Source: Tricholomella constricta (lineage: Eukaryota; Basidiomycota; Agaricomycetes; Agaricales; Lyophyllaceae). Taken from it: DNA of 64,000 nt. The stretch covers positions 1,302,001 to 1,366,000 of the forward strand of contig JAACJP010000006.1 in assembly GCA_013368375.1 (NCBI GenBank), in the 5' to 3' direction. A program made the translations under genes and the position numbers. Shown piece after piece: positions 12,101 through 26,121 of this stretch. The notes under the pieces are model-generated. The model saw only the letters and a program-made list of their open reading frames with translations, did not search any database and was not told the origin of the DNA. Position 1 is the stretch's first letter; each line of letters opens with the position of its first letter.

Positions 12101-12819
12101 GGTCTCCGCGGTGCCTTGGGGGGGGGGTGATAGATATGATACGGATATTGATATGGGAGATATAAGTTGGCAGAAATAGAAATAGGGCGCACACAGGGGG
12201 GGGGGGGGGGGCAGGAAGGGGTGGAAGTATTGTCGTACCGGTGAAATGACAACGGCGACGGCGGCGGCAACGGGAGAGGACGGAGATTATCGCCGGGCGC
12301 TGGAGCTTGTATGAACGAACGAACACACGAACAAAATTAAAAAAGGTGGAGTCCGAGGGCAGCGAGGGATACAAGAAACAAGAAACACAAGAAACGAAGC
12401 GAAGCAAAGATATTAGCAAGAACGGGTGAATATATGCGTAATCGAGAACGACCGCATATCATGCACCGGGGGGGGGGAAGAGGGGAAGGGCAGGGAACGC
12501 CGAGTAGGAGAGACCGCAAACACAAGAACGGAGGGAGGACGCGGGAGCGGGCGGGGGCGGGGACGGGGCGGCGAACGCTGCCGTACGAGCGAGACTCCCC
12601 ACAAACAGAAACCAAGAAGGCAGGATACATGCACGCCGAAGGAGCCGGCCTATTGGAGCGCACATAGGAGTTAGCAATTGGAGTGGGGGGGTGGGTGGGG
12701 GGGGGGGTCGTCGATCGTCGGTCGTCGTCGTCCGTCAGTAGTCGTTCATCATTCCATGCAACGCATTTTCACAAGTCACTCGTTACCCGTCACTTGTCCC
12801 TTCAGCGCTTGAGCACTCG
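9123..12819. other. 3.7-kb gene-poor convergent region with G runs and microsatellites
   Basis: This gap lies between two genes that point toward it (SPT20 and the GATA factor). No conserved coding segment was found in any frame. It holds many G homopolymers on the plus strand (for example near 10811, 10876, 12121, 12197 and 12470), a (GT)n run at 10140, repeated CAAGCAAG/AAGCAAG units at 11055-11100, CATAACC/ATTATGATT units near 11308-11335, four near-copies of GATGAACA at 11870-11900, and a CAACAACAA tract at 11946. From about 11.0 to 12.7 kb the plus strand is strongly purine-rich. It could be a long 3' UTR, an untranslated RNA gene or degenerate repeat DNA; sequence alone does not decide. 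Confidence 0.6.
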
Positions 12820-15122
12820 TCAATCCCTTACGTCCCCACCATCGCTGCGGCGGCCCGTTGAATCATACTCATCCCCATCCTCGTCGCTCTCTCCCTCTCC
12901 CTCGCCCTCGCCTTCGCTGTCGTCGTCGCCGCCGCCGCCACCATGGCCGTGCGACGACGACCCGTGCTCGCCACCGCTAGCGGTGCCCGAGCCGTTCTGC
13001 TTGCCACCGGGGCCAGACACCTCCTCGCGCACGCGGCGCTTGATCTGCACAACACCGCATTCACATGATTAAAGGACAGACACGCACACCAGAACAACGG
13101 GGGGGGGGGGGGGGGAGGAAGGGGGGGAGAGGAGAGAGACGTACGATTTTCGCATAAACAAGCCCACAGGCATTACACAGTGTCCTCGGGCCTAACCACA
13201 CAATACCGTGCGTAGATTAGCAAGTTTGCCACACGTGCCAGAACATCACAAGCTGAAGGCTGAAGGGGGCCACTCACCCATCGGTCCGCGCCGCCACTCT
13301 GGGGTCGACGTCGCCTTGCACCCCAAGCACGTCTGGCCCTCCGAGCCTCCTCCCCCACTCCCACTGGCGCTGCTGCTGCCTCCCCCGCCCGCGCTTCCAC
13401 CACCAGCGCTCACCGGGGTGAGGAGGTTGGGGTTCGGGTGGGGGTGGGGGTGGGGATTGGAATTGGGGTTGACGTTTGGGTTGGCTCCGCTGGAGCCGGC
13501 GCCGGCACCGTCTTCTGTCTTCTACTTGTATCGTCCGACGCGAATCCAAACCAACCCCCACAAATTTAAATCACACATATAAATAAAATGAACAAGAAAC
13601 AAAAGAAACGGCGTGAGCGAGCCTGCGAGGGGAAAACGAGGTGGGGGGAGGGGAGGGGGGGTGGGGTGGGATAACATTTTTAAAAAACTGACCTGCTTTC
13701 CCTGTCCGTTCACAGGGGGCTTGTGGTCCTCCTCGAGGCGCTGCGGGTGCGGATGCGGGTGCGGGTGGGCGTGTGGGTGGGGATGATGATGCTGGCCGGC
13801 AGGCGACACCTGGACGAGCATAGCCGCGCGGATCGCGTCCAGGGTTTGTGCGCCTTGAGCGGCAGAGTGCAGCATGCGGTCGAGCTGCGCGGGCGCGGGC
13901 GCGGGTGAGGCGGCGGCGAGGTCAGTGGCGTCGTCTATGATGAGGCGGTAGGCGTGTAGCATCTGCAGAGGTGTGCGTGTGTGTGTGTGCGTTAGCTATA
14001 GCCTGTTACTTGTAGCCTTGTGCGCTACACTACACATACGAGAATAGAATAAAATAGAGAACCAAGCAAAGAAGGGGAAAAAAAACCCCCGCAAGTAGCT
14101 TGCAATTGTACCCTTGACAAAAACCCAAGGGGGAAGGGGGGTGGAATGGCAAATAAAAATAAAAAAGGCAAAACGCAGAATGCAAAAAAAGAACGCACCC
14201 CCATAAAATTCAACGGCGGCCCCAACGACGATGATGACGACGACGGCCCTGACGGCGGCGGTTGTGGCTGCTGCTGTGAGGCAGGCGACACCGCGGGAGG
14301 GGCAGCCCCCCCTCCTCCTCCTCCTCCTCCTCCGGCGGCCACGGCAAGGGGCGACGAGAGCCTCTCCTGTTCGCGCCGACGCTGTTGCTGGCGCTCACGG
14401 TTCTCTGCCTGTACCTGTACCTGTGTCTGTGCTTGTTGCTGTGCCTGCAGCTGTAGTTGGTGCTGGTGCGGGTGCGGGTGTTGCGCTGCCGGGGGCGGGG
14501 GCGGGGGTGGAGGGACGCCAGGGTCATACGGCGAATGCAGCTGCTGCTGCTGCTGCTGTTGCTGTTGCCCCTGATGTTGTGGGTGCTGCTGTTGTGGGTG
14601 CTGTTGCTGTTGTGGGTGTTGATGCGGGTGCTGCTGCTGCGGGTGTGGGTGTGGGTGTTGCTGCTGCTGCTGTGGGTGCTGCTGCTGCGGGTGCGGATGC
14701 GGATGGGGTTGCGAATGCGAATGCGAATGCGGGGGTGGCGGCTGCTGATGTATCGGCGGCGGTCCATTCGCGTGCTGTGGCTGTGGCTGGGGGTGGGGGT
14801 GATGATGCATGGGGTGCGGTTGCAGCGGCTGCGCGTAGCCAGGCTGGGGGTGACTGTAGCTCCATCCTTCCGCCGACCACTGGGACTGAGGCTGGGGCTG
14901 GGGCTGGGACTGGGACTGGGAATGCGGGTGCGGGTAGGGAGCGGGAGGGGCATAGGCGGACTGGTGGTACTGGGGAGGGATCGGCGGGTTATATGCGGGC
15001 GGGGACGTGGACGGCGGGGGCGGAGGCGGGGGTGGGCGCATGGTGCGTGGCGGGGGCGGGGTGTCGTATGAATAATTGTAGTCGTAGCTGGAGGAGTAGA
15101 CGTAGCGGCCGTCTGAGGCCAT
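12820..15122 (-). CDS. GATA-type zinc-finger transcription factor with Pro/Gln/His-rich N terminus
   Basis: Five exons (15122-14199, 13962-13693, 13521-13278, 13191-13145, 13044-12820) join in frame to 569 residues. The GATA finger at about residues 463-488 has the form C-x2-C-x18-C-x2-C: CLGCKATSTPEWRRGPMG, then PRTLCNACGLVYAK, followed by the basic IKRRVREE. The 18-residue loop is the fungal WC-2/Gat201-like class, not the 17-residue AreA class. No PAS domain is seen, so it is not white collar-2. The first 300 residues are disordered: tyrosine-rich start, polyproline, HPHP and QQQ tracts. Exon 2 has a helical segment (MLHAYRLIIDDATDLAAAS). The tail is acidic (GEGEGEGESDEDGDE). A C-homopolymer occupies the intron before the last exon. 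Target genes cannot be inferred. Confidence 0.87.
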
Positions 15123-15268
15123 TTGACCTTGGGCGCGCTGAGGTGCGTAGCAGTTCGCGCGTCCCCTTCCAACTTTTAGCTCGGGCCGTCCTATTCCGAG
15201 TCCCAACACACGTCAACACACATGCATGTAATTCCGAAAATACTCCAAGTAAAATAATCATTCATATA

Positions 15269-17581
15269 CTATCCATATCCGTCCCCGCCCCCGCCTTGCT
15301 CCCTTCCGTCGCCTCTCCTGCCGCCGCCGCCGCCCCCGCCCCCGTTCGCGCCCTCTCCACTTCGCTCTTCATAATCCTCCGCATCCTCCTCCTCCAACTC
15401 CTCCGCCCCGCCCTTTCCCGCCGCCCGAACCCCGCTCGCAGCAGCCGCCGCACGCTCCCTCGCCCTCCTCCTCCTCCTCAATATCTTCTTCCGGTTCCTC
15501 ACAGCCCGCCGATACCCCCCCTCCTCCCCATAAAACAGCGCATACTCACAAAACGCGCAGATCCACTCCTCTGCCGGGTTCGTCAACTGCAGCTGCACCC
15601 CCTCCCCCGTCCCCTTCTTCCCCTTCCCCCCAACCTCCGCACCCAAAAACCGCAACGCCAAAGGCCCCAGCCCTCCACTCCCATCCCCCGGCCCCGACCC
15701 AGGCCCACCACCACTAACCCCCCCTCCACCAGAGTGCGGCAACCTCGACGGCACATAATTCCTCAAATGATGCGGGTTCGACGCGTTCGCAAGCGCACTG
15801 CGCTTCTTCTTCTTGGCGCTCTTGCTCCCGTTTGCGTTTCCGTTGCCTTTCCCTCCTTGCCCGACCCCGGTACCGCCCCCCGCACCAACAACAAGCCCCG
15901 TCACCGGATCCAAAAACTCGGCCGTCTGCTCCCCTGCGCTCTTCACCGTCCTTGCCGAGCGCCTAGTCCGCCCGCCCTTCGTCCCCGTCCCTGCTACGCT
16001 GGGGGTCCCGCCCGCGTTGGTGTCGGATGCAAGCAGCCGTGAGCTCGCAGCTGCCATTTTCGCCGCCTTGGCCGCTTGCCGCGCGAGCTCGGCCTCGAAG
16101 CGTTTACGCAGCGTCGCGACTTCTTCTTTGGTTGCGATCAGGCGATCCGCCGCTGTCGGGGAGGAAGGGGATCAGCGACTCGACGACGAGAAGAAGAAGA
16201 AAACGCGACGCGTCACCGTCAAAACATGTCAGACGTGACGTGCGCCATACGCCACAGGCGCAGAGAAGCAAAAAAAAAAAAAAAGACATGTGCACTCACT
16301 CGCACTCGGACACACAAACTCAAACTCGCACAGCGGAAACGGCGCCTGGTCCGGGTGGCGCGGCAGCCTCCTTACCGCGCGCTGCATCCTCAGCGTCCGC
16401 CTCCTGGAGAGCCTCACCCTCCTCCCGGCTCTCCCCCCTCCATTCCCAGCCCCACCACCAGAACTAGAACCACTCCCCCCGCCCGAACCAAAAGCAAAGC
16501 TCGCGCTCAACGCCTGGTCAAGCGCCAACCCATCTCCATGCGACAACGCCCCCAACACCGCCGCCAACTGCCGCTTCCGCGTCCTCAACAGTTCCTTGTG
16601 CTGCAGCCCCGCCAGCGTCGCTGCCGTCAGCTTGCTCCGCCTCGCGTGCCCACTCCCGTACCCGTACCCGTGCCAGTAGCCGAATCCAGGCGCATGCCCG
16701 GTCCCTGCCCCTGCTCCAGCTGCTGCCCCCGGAAAACCGGGCCCGGGCGACGAACCAGGTACAGCCGCGGCGGCGTGATACACCTCTGGCACCTCGTATT
16801 CGTGCGCGTGCGCGTGCGGGTGTTGGTGTTGAGGACCGTCTTGCTCCGCATCGTCGTCGTCCCCCCGGCCGTGCCCGTGTCCGTGGTGCGCAGGCCGTAC
16901 ACCCGGCACCTTGCGCTTCTTGGTGTTGCCCGGCTGCTGCAGATGGTCGATATATCCCCCCTCCCCCTCCCCGTCCCCCTCTCCGTCCCTATCCCCGCCA
17001 TGATCATGCTCGAGCGAACGCGCGGGGCGCTGGGCTCTCCTGCCCCCCACACCCCCGACTCCGCCTCCTGCCAATCCCGGTCCACGTCCAAACCCGCCGC
17101 CGCCGTACCCCTCATCCGCGCCCGAGCCCAAGCCCAAAAGCGGCATCGGCAGCGGCGGGACGCAATGAGAATACGAATACGGATACGACGACGCCGCCGA
17201 CGACGACGACCGGAGGGCCATCTGCGCAGACAGCGCCTCGGCGTGGGCGAGCAGCTCGGACGCGACAGCGTCTGAAACTATACCTGGCACGGGCAGGGCG
17301 TTAAGGTCGAGGTTGAGGTCGAGGTCGAGGCCTGCCGATAGGAGGAGGCTTGCTGCCCCCGCCCCTGCCCCTGCCCTCTTGTCGGCATCGGTAGTGGGGC
17401 TGTGTGTCGGGGAGCGGGCGCAGGGATCGGGATCAGGATCAGGATCGGGGGGATCGAGTGGGGGGCTGCTGCGGCGAAGGCGCTTGGGGAGGGGCTTGAG
17501 GCGGCGGAGGGCGGGAAATTCGGGGGCGTCGAATAGGGGTGAATTGCTGGTGGTGTGGTGGTGGTGGTGGAGCGGTGACAT
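15269..17581 (-). CDS. Conserved fungal protein of unknown function (WICAFCEY / NRKKILRRRRRARERA module)
   Basis: Two exons (17581-16300, 16152-15269) join across one 147-bp intron into 721 residues. The N-terminal 420 residues are mostly low complexity. They include MSPLHHHHHTTSNSPLFDAP, Asp/Pro repeats, a helix about SDAVASELLAHAEALSAQMA, KKRKV-like basic patches, and a helical segment around RSKLTAATLAGLQHKELLRT. After the intron comes a coiled-coil-like helix (ADRLIATKEEVATLRKRFEA). Near residue 620 is the striking module AEEWICAFCEYALFYGEEGG, then RRAVRNRKKILRRRRRARER. CxxC followed by a dense Arg/Lys helix suggests a nuclear nucleic-acid-binding role (inference). I recall similar modules in unnamed proteins of other mushrooms but know no function. 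It lies 147 bp upstream of, and in the same orientation as, the GATA gene. Confidence 0.75.
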
Positions 17582-19722
17582 TGGTGGGTGTGTGGTGTGT
17601 GTGTATGCGCTCTATGTCTGGGTTTTGGTCTTGGTCCTGGGTGTTTGGTTTTGCTGGGGATCTGTGTGGGTTTGGGGTGGGGTATTGGGTATTGTGGTAT
17701 GGTATTGTAGGAAAGACAAATGCAGGGATGGGATGGGATGGGATGGCGATAAGGATGAGGATGAGGATAAACATGAGGATAACGACGACGAAAGAGAAAG
17801 GTTCACAAAGGAGAATGGAGAGGAGGGGAGGAGAGGAGGAGAAACAGGCGCTGAGTAAGACAAGAGAAATACAGACGATGGGGTTGCGGGGGCGCGGGGC
17901 GCGGGGGGGGTGTGTGTGACGTGGAAACCCACCTTCCTTCCCAGCCTCTATCAGGTCCAAGTCAGAGTCCAAGTCCAAGTAAAATGCAAATGTTCCGACG
18001 GTTCCGTGCTGTGCTTCAATCCAACTTGCGAGCGAGAGGTGAAGAGAGCAATGCAGAGAGTATGGGAGCAGAGAAATGCGTAGCGTGTCAATGGATGTGT
18101 GTGTGCGTGTTGTGCGTTGTGCGTGTTGCTCGCTACAGCCAACACCAAGTCGACGTGGGACAAGTCAAAGTACTAGAACAAGCTTGGAACTTCCGGTCTT
18201 AGCAACAACAAAAAAAAACAGGCCACAAGGCGCCAAGCGCGGCGGATTCGCGTATTCCCGGGGATCGGAAAAAAAAAAACCTTACCATCGCCATCACCTT
18301 GGGGTCTTATTATTAGACGGACACGCGCGCGAAAAGATGATAACTGCGCTGCCCATGACTGACTGACATATTCAAAAAAGCCCAGAAACAGAAAAATATT
18401 ATATCATAGGGATGCACGTCAAGGAACGGAAGGCAGGAAGTGGGAAACTCGGAACGCAGACAGAGGTGGTGCATATGCATAACCATACGTACGGTAACGA
18501 GTCGTATAATAAATACGACGGGAGGGGGAGCCGACATACATAATTCGAAAAACGGGCGGGAAGGGGGAAAGAAACGAACGCGGAAACACCGTGCACGCAA
18601 CTCGAGAAAACAAAAGAAAGACGAACAAACGAAAGAAGGAACACAAAAAGAGTAGGAAAAAAAAAAAGAAAAAAAGAATGAACAGAAAAGGGAAATACTC
18701 GACGGGGGTGAAGCGAAGGACCTAAGGTACAAGACAAGATATGCGTATGTAACGGTTGTTTGCTATGCTATGCGATGCAGTGCTGGGGGACGATGACAAT
18801 GACATGGAATGCGTGCGGTATGCGATGCTCTCACAAAAAGGGGCGGCAGGGGGGGAAGGAAGGAAAAAAAAAATGAAACAGAAGAACGGGATTGTCTCGT
18901 GGTCTCGTATCGTGGCTGGGGCGTGGATCTATATAGCGGGCACGGATTCATCATGGCTGCTGCTGCGGCGGCGGCGGCGGCGAGGGTGGGGTATCAGTCC
19001 AGCGGGGTGCAATACACACATGTCGTCGTGGGTGAGGTGTGTGGGTGCATGCGGATGTGGAGCGGGATGGGGGTAGGTATCAATGCGGGGATGTATCGCA
19101 AAGCAGTGGGACTGATCATGATCTTCGTGTGGGTGATGGTGCCGTAGTGCTGCTGGTGCTGATGCTGCGTGTGCGTCCGTGCGTGCGTGCGGGGGCCCGC
19201 GTCTAATACTGGTATACGTATGCTAGTAACGTTCAACAAGTGCGTGCGGGTGCGATGTGCGATGTGCAAGGTCATGACATTAGGGGTGGGACGGAGGAGG
19301 GGGTTGCACGCCCGAATATGAATGCGATGGATGCAAGTAGGTGCTGTAGCGTGTCCTGCCGAGACGAGACAAAATGGGTGGACATCGAGGGAGGGTGGAA
19401 AGGGGGGCATTAAGAGCAGCGCATGAAACAGTAAATCGTTCGTGTCATCTAGGTCGGGATCGAGTATAACGGTAACGGGAGTCGGTGTAAAGAATGGCAG
19501 GTGAGGTGACAATGGACATGTGGAAGGCCGGTGCGGGAGTCAATTCGGGTCAACAACGGATACGCTGTCGGCGGCGAGAAGCGAGTCTGGAAGCTGTTTT
19601 TTTTGCGAGGTTTATGGTTTCGGTTTCTGGGTGGGCGAGGCAACGGAACGAGAGCACAGAGCAGAATAGAGCGGGAAAAAAAAAACGGAGAAGAGACGAG
19701 ACGGGACGCATCAGCTGGCACT
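17582..19722. other. Intergenic, promoter region and DED1 3' flank
   Basis: About 2.1 kb between the start of the 721-residue unknown gene and the stop of DED1, both minus strand. It contains GGGAT and GATGAG repeats at 17725-17775, A-rich tracts near 18210, 18268 and 18655-18680, and (GCG)n at 18966. The plus strand is purine-biased, so the minus strand is pyrimidine-rich, as is common just upstream of fungal start sites. No coding exon is supported. Confidence 0.55.
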
Positions 19723-21852
<2,130 letters not shown>

Positions 21853-23017
21853 ATTAGTGTCGAAGAAGCTAAAAACCAAAGTCGTGGGGCAAGGGTTTTG
21901 TTTTATGGGACTTTTCGTGTGGTGGTGAAAAGAAGAAAGGAAAGGGCGATCTAAGGGAGATGATGGGGGTTGTTGATCAAAGACGTTGCCCGAGAAAAAA
22001 AAAACAGCGAGCTCCATGGTCCTGCTTACTCAGCCCCCGACTTCCGCACGATCACGCCCGCGTTGTGGCGCCCCTTCTGATTCATCGCTGACAGTGACAC
22101 TGCAGCGCGGTTGCCCCCTTTCGTGGCCTTGTCGTCTCGTGCTCGACGTTACGTCTTCAGAGACAGCCTACGTTGGCGAACCGCCCCATCATCTTGCCTC
22201 ATGATCTTTGAGTGCTTCGTGTTTTCATTTAGCTGGGTCGCACCGCACACTCCAAGGCAGTGCAGTGGGAAACTCTTAGATACCACGCGCTCTCTGCGGA
22301 CAGAAGGTGTATTGTTTACATCCTGCGTCCCAACGTGCCTGTCCCCGGGCCCGCTATCAACGTTTCCACCGTTGTCACGATAAGATGACATTCTAACGCT
22401 GTTGTCCTCCTGCGGGTAATTATCCCTTGTGACGTTCGGCGGAGACGGACAATAGCCCGAGCGCCCACAAGCATGCCCTGTCAATGTGCACACCTTCAGA
22501 CAATCGCGGGGGCGTGGGACGATATCTACTAAGTCATGGTCGAGTTGTGTGATATAAAAAATCAATCGACATGGAAATTGAACTCGCTAGTAAAGGTCAG
22601 ACCTCGTTGACAATCTAGATGTGACATGGTATCTGCAGTTCGTAGGTTCAACCAACTACACTTGAAACGTGAGACCAAGCGTCAAATCAATACAAGATCA
22701 ACTACGGGGTAAGCGGTCATTCACGTTCGGGCAAAATTCGGTCGTTGAGTGTATGTACATTATCCCGTCGTCGGCACTTTGACAGTTATGCGCAGATGCC
22801 TTTTCAGCAGCGCACCGCGCTCGCATTGCACTTCTCAGATTTACATAACGCCGAATGAGCCAGGCGGGCGCATCTATTTCTTCGGGCACCACGTCCGCCG
22901 CACTCTCTCCGGGAGAATATTGCGTCTCCTTCGGAGAAGCTGAGACGGAGTGCACCTATCTTAGGTCGGGACGGAGACCAACCTACGGATAGGAAGGAAG
23001 CAAAAAAAAATGTTATT
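21853..23017. other. Intergenic, DED1 promoter side
   Basis: About 1.2 kb upstream of DED1 and downstream of the tRNA-Lys gene. Short open frames exist but show no conserved motif or codon pattern. No repeat recognised. Confidence 0.5.
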
Positions 23018-23111
23018 AACCCACCGCGAGGGTCGAACTCGCAGCCTTCAGATAAACTCCTTGTAACGAATTGTAAGAGTCTGACGCTCTAACCAATTGA
23101 GCTAGGCAGGC
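23018..23111 (-). tRNA. tRNA-Lys (anticodon CTT) with a ~20-nt intron
   Basis: Minus strand GCCTGCC pairs with GGTGGGT through wobble pairs. D arm, anticodon stem TCAGA/TCTGA and T arm match the other tRNA-Lys genes in the window. The loop reads C-T-CTT-A, then an intron of about 20 nt beginning CAATTCGTTACAAGG, then A. The body has a few substitutions (AATTGGTTAGAGC instead of AATCGGATAGAGC). It lies 43 bp downstream of the M28 aminopeptidase stop, in the same direction. Confidence 0.9.
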
Positions 23112-23154
23112 GTTATAAGTCGTCCCAATACAAATGTCGGGTGCGCCAACCCTT

Positions 23155-24828
23155 TTATCTATTGAAAGTCCATATCGAGAGCTTGATGAAGCAGGGTATA
23201 GGGTATAGTGCACATGGTTCAACTACAAATGGTCTCCCTCGAATGCTGTATACCTTTTCGTTCATGAAAAAGGCGTCAAACGCCCATTCGTACGCGAATG
23301 CAACAGCGAGCTTGGTGTACTCGAGTGAATGCGACCAAGAAAATCCAGTGGCATTGGTGGTATCGTATTCGGAGTGAATCATCGGGTTGTGGTCACCAAA
23401 AACTGTCTCAAACGCCAAGGCAGATGGGTAGCCTTGGTTGTACCAACTGCCGTGGTCGGAGCACGCGTAGCCGCACTATAAGTGTCATTAGTCCGAATGG
23501 AATAACGTGAATGTGAGGTAGGATACTTACCCCACGGCTGATGACGAAGGGCAATTTTGAGTACGCAGTGATGAGGGAGCCGACAAAGTCAGTGAGCCCT
23601 GGGTCAACGTAGTCCTGAAAATAGAATATCAATCACAGCTGTGTGCAACGCCGTAGCGGATGTCGTCACTCACGGAAATTAGACCGATGACTTCTTCGGA
23701 ACCAGGCTTCACGCTGAACAACAAACATCAGTAGTTGATACTCCGGACGTGAAAAAACAAATAAACATACTATGCCGTCATGTCGAGCTGCATCATTCCC
23801 TTGACCTTGGTCCCAGCAGTTTTGTAGCTCTTTGCAATATCTTGAGAGCCAAGGAGGCCAGCTTCCTCTGCAGAGTACCTGTTCATCCACGGATTCAATT
23901 TACGCACAGGCAGCAACATATGAGTGAAACTATACCAGTGGAATTCTACTGGGGTGGTTGGCTTGAATCCTGAGGCGAGTAACGCCCGGAAGGCCTCCAT
24001 GAGGTTGACACATTCGCTGCCATCGTCGTCGGCTCCGGGCGCACAGCCTTCCCATGGGTCACTGTGGTCGATGGAGTCCATGTGTGCACCGAGAACAGTG
24101 ACAGGCCCCTCGGTCTTCCCTGGAATGTATGCGACGATGGAACTTTGGATCCAGGAGTGCTTATAGGCTTTGACGGTGGCTTTGCTGGCGGGGTACTTTG
24201 CGGCGATCTGGATGACATTGAACGAATCGAACATGAATGATGCCGGTATATATGGAACTTGGAGGTTTTGGAAAAGAAGGGATTGAAACGCACATCACCA
24301 GCAGTCTTGACGATCCAGTCCGTCGCGGCGACACCGTACTCCGTCTCGTACCAGCGATTGTTGAAGGTAGTCAGGTTGCCGAGATACGACTGCATGTTTG
24401 CGAGGCGAATCTTGCCGATGATCGCCTTGACCTTCTTCTGGTGGGATGGGGTTGGGTCTGTGGGGAGGCCTCAACACAAGTTTTCTCGTCAAAAGGAGGG
24501 AGGGACTTGCAGGTCGCGGGTGCAGCAAACAAATTAGCAGTTGGAGTGATCGGGATATTGGGGTCATAAACTTCTGTAACATCGAACTGAGAGAATCTTG
24601 GTATGCGCGTTAGACTCAAATCATCAATAGAATGCTCACGAAGCTGATGTGTGCGCGTATGAGGTCCATCTTCTCGTCCGCCGTCTTCCACACAGGGTCG
24701 GCGCCCTCCGCGAGACTTAGCAGACGGAGTCCCCTCGCGCTGTTTTCTTTGAGCTCGGCCTCCGAGACAGCTGCGTGTACAGATAAGGTCGCAAGTGCGA
24801 ATCCCAAAAGCGTGGAGGAAAGCTTCAT
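23155..24828 (-). CDS. Secreted M28-family zinc aminopeptidase (leucyl aminopeptidase type)
   Basis: Extracellular enzymes of this family release N-terminal hydrophobic residues from peptides using two zinc ions. The ATG at 24828 opens the signal peptide MKLSSTLLGFALATLSVHA. Zinc ligands and catalytic residues are all visible: LGAHMDS (His), GADDDGS (bridging Asp), SAEEAGLLGS (catalytic and binding Glu), MQLDMT (Asp) and CSDHGSWYNQG (His). Introns split HW|YSAEEAG and the CGY exon. One intron starts with GCAAGT (see findings). The product continues about 35 residues past the usual end (AFAYEW then AFDAFFMNEKVYSIRG...), unlike the paralogue at 1-259, which stops after AYELGI. This may be a real extension or an unrecognised last intron. 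Stop TAA is 23155-23157. Confidence 0.9.
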
Positions 24829-26121
24829 GACGTAGATGCGGTAACGCAGGATGGGGTTGGGATGCGACCTTGAGTACGGTGAGCCAGACAATTACAGATA
24901 TACGCGACGCCGTAAGTAGAGGGCATGAAGCTCCGTTAAACATAGGCGTCCATGCGGGTCGTCTCGCACATGGGTGCCATGGGTGCCGAGCAACCATTGT
25001 GTCATTTATCGATCGAGAAGACCGCCACATCATTCGCATCAGATTCAGAGGGACGAGAAAGCATTAGCAAGTTAACGTTGCTTCTAGCCTCAGGATCGTC
25101 AGAGGGCACCGGAATAGTCCACCTAGGGGTGTTTGATTCCTCTCCATCCTCTTTTTCATGCAGCTTGCTCAACAACTCCATCCAGGTCCAATCCCGTTGA
25201 CCAGTTATATGTTGGAAGTGTCAGGATGGCAAAGAAGCACATGAATGCGGGGAATGAACGTGAAATGTATCAGCGCCAAGGACACCGTTCGACCAATGCT
25301 GATGCGAGCAAATTGTGGAAGCGGAATAAGATGAGGCACCTGGCTCCGAGTCTGTCTTCATAAATTTACTTACTGCGCTGGACCTGATACATAAGTATCA
25401 AGGGTGTCGTCCTGTTACGTATGTGGATTTAATAATAAGCATAGTTGATGGTGTGGGGAAGGCTTGGGGATTTGCTGGGGATGTACTACTTAGTTCAACC
25501 CAGCCTTGGCTGGCGAAGAGCGCTTGGCATGCACAGTCCAACGACGTAAGAAGAAATAATGATGGGCGTCCCGAGATGGAACACAATCATGTCATGCCTT
25601 TGAAAAGTTTCAATAGCTCCAAGAGCGTACAATATTTGATACGAATCATCGCATTACATGTACACGGAAACAGGAGATATTTCGCAAGTGCATACGCACA
25701 AAATCATATCAATCATGCGACAGTGTGAATCTCAAGTTTCATGACGCTGGCAGTATCTTGTCACCTTAATTGAAAGCCGAATCGCTTGCTTGGCACCCAG
25801 CTTGCCTAGGTCTCCCTTTCCGTCAGCGTTCACAGGCAACTCTTACAAAGAAGTGAACGGGACACTTACTACGCCGAACGTACTTAGAAATGAAATTCCC
25901 AGTTGATGAATCTCGACATGATTTCTCTTTTGGACTCGAAGAAAGCTCATTGGGTTGCGCTTTCTGTACAGATGAACTATGACTTAATTTTTTCCGGAGC
26001 TGGGGGGTCGAGGCCGGAGCATGATCACGTCGTTGCAAAAAGGAGACGGGTTATCATTCGGATCGTCGAGCGCAAAAAGCTGGAGACCCTCGTAGTGCGT
26101 AGGAGAAATTTATATGCATCA
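24829..26121. other. Intergenic
   Basis: About 1.3 kb between the aminopeptidase start and the stop of the F-box gene. It carries the aminopeptidase promoter and the F-box gene's 3' flank. No coding exon, RNA gene or repeat is supported. Confidence 0.5.

Noticed and set aside
10130..12680. CRISPR-like or satellite array from the repeated short motifs
   Set aside because: Repeats are simple microsatellites and homopolymers without regular unit-spacer structure.
12820..15122. White collar-2 identity for the GATA protein
   Set aside because: The finger class fits, but no PAS domain is visible and the N terminus is low complexity, so only a general GATA call is made.
14231..16042. A plus-strand open frame of about 600 codons across two genes
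   Set aside because: It is antisense to the GATA and 721-residue genes, rich in Ala/Val/Gly and Pro/Arg from GC-rich repeats, and crosses their spacer without motifs. Long antisense frames are expected in such DNA.
22149..22565. Minus-strand open frame of 138 codons upstream of DED1
   Set aside because: No motif, no partner exon, and it lies in the promoter region of DED1.
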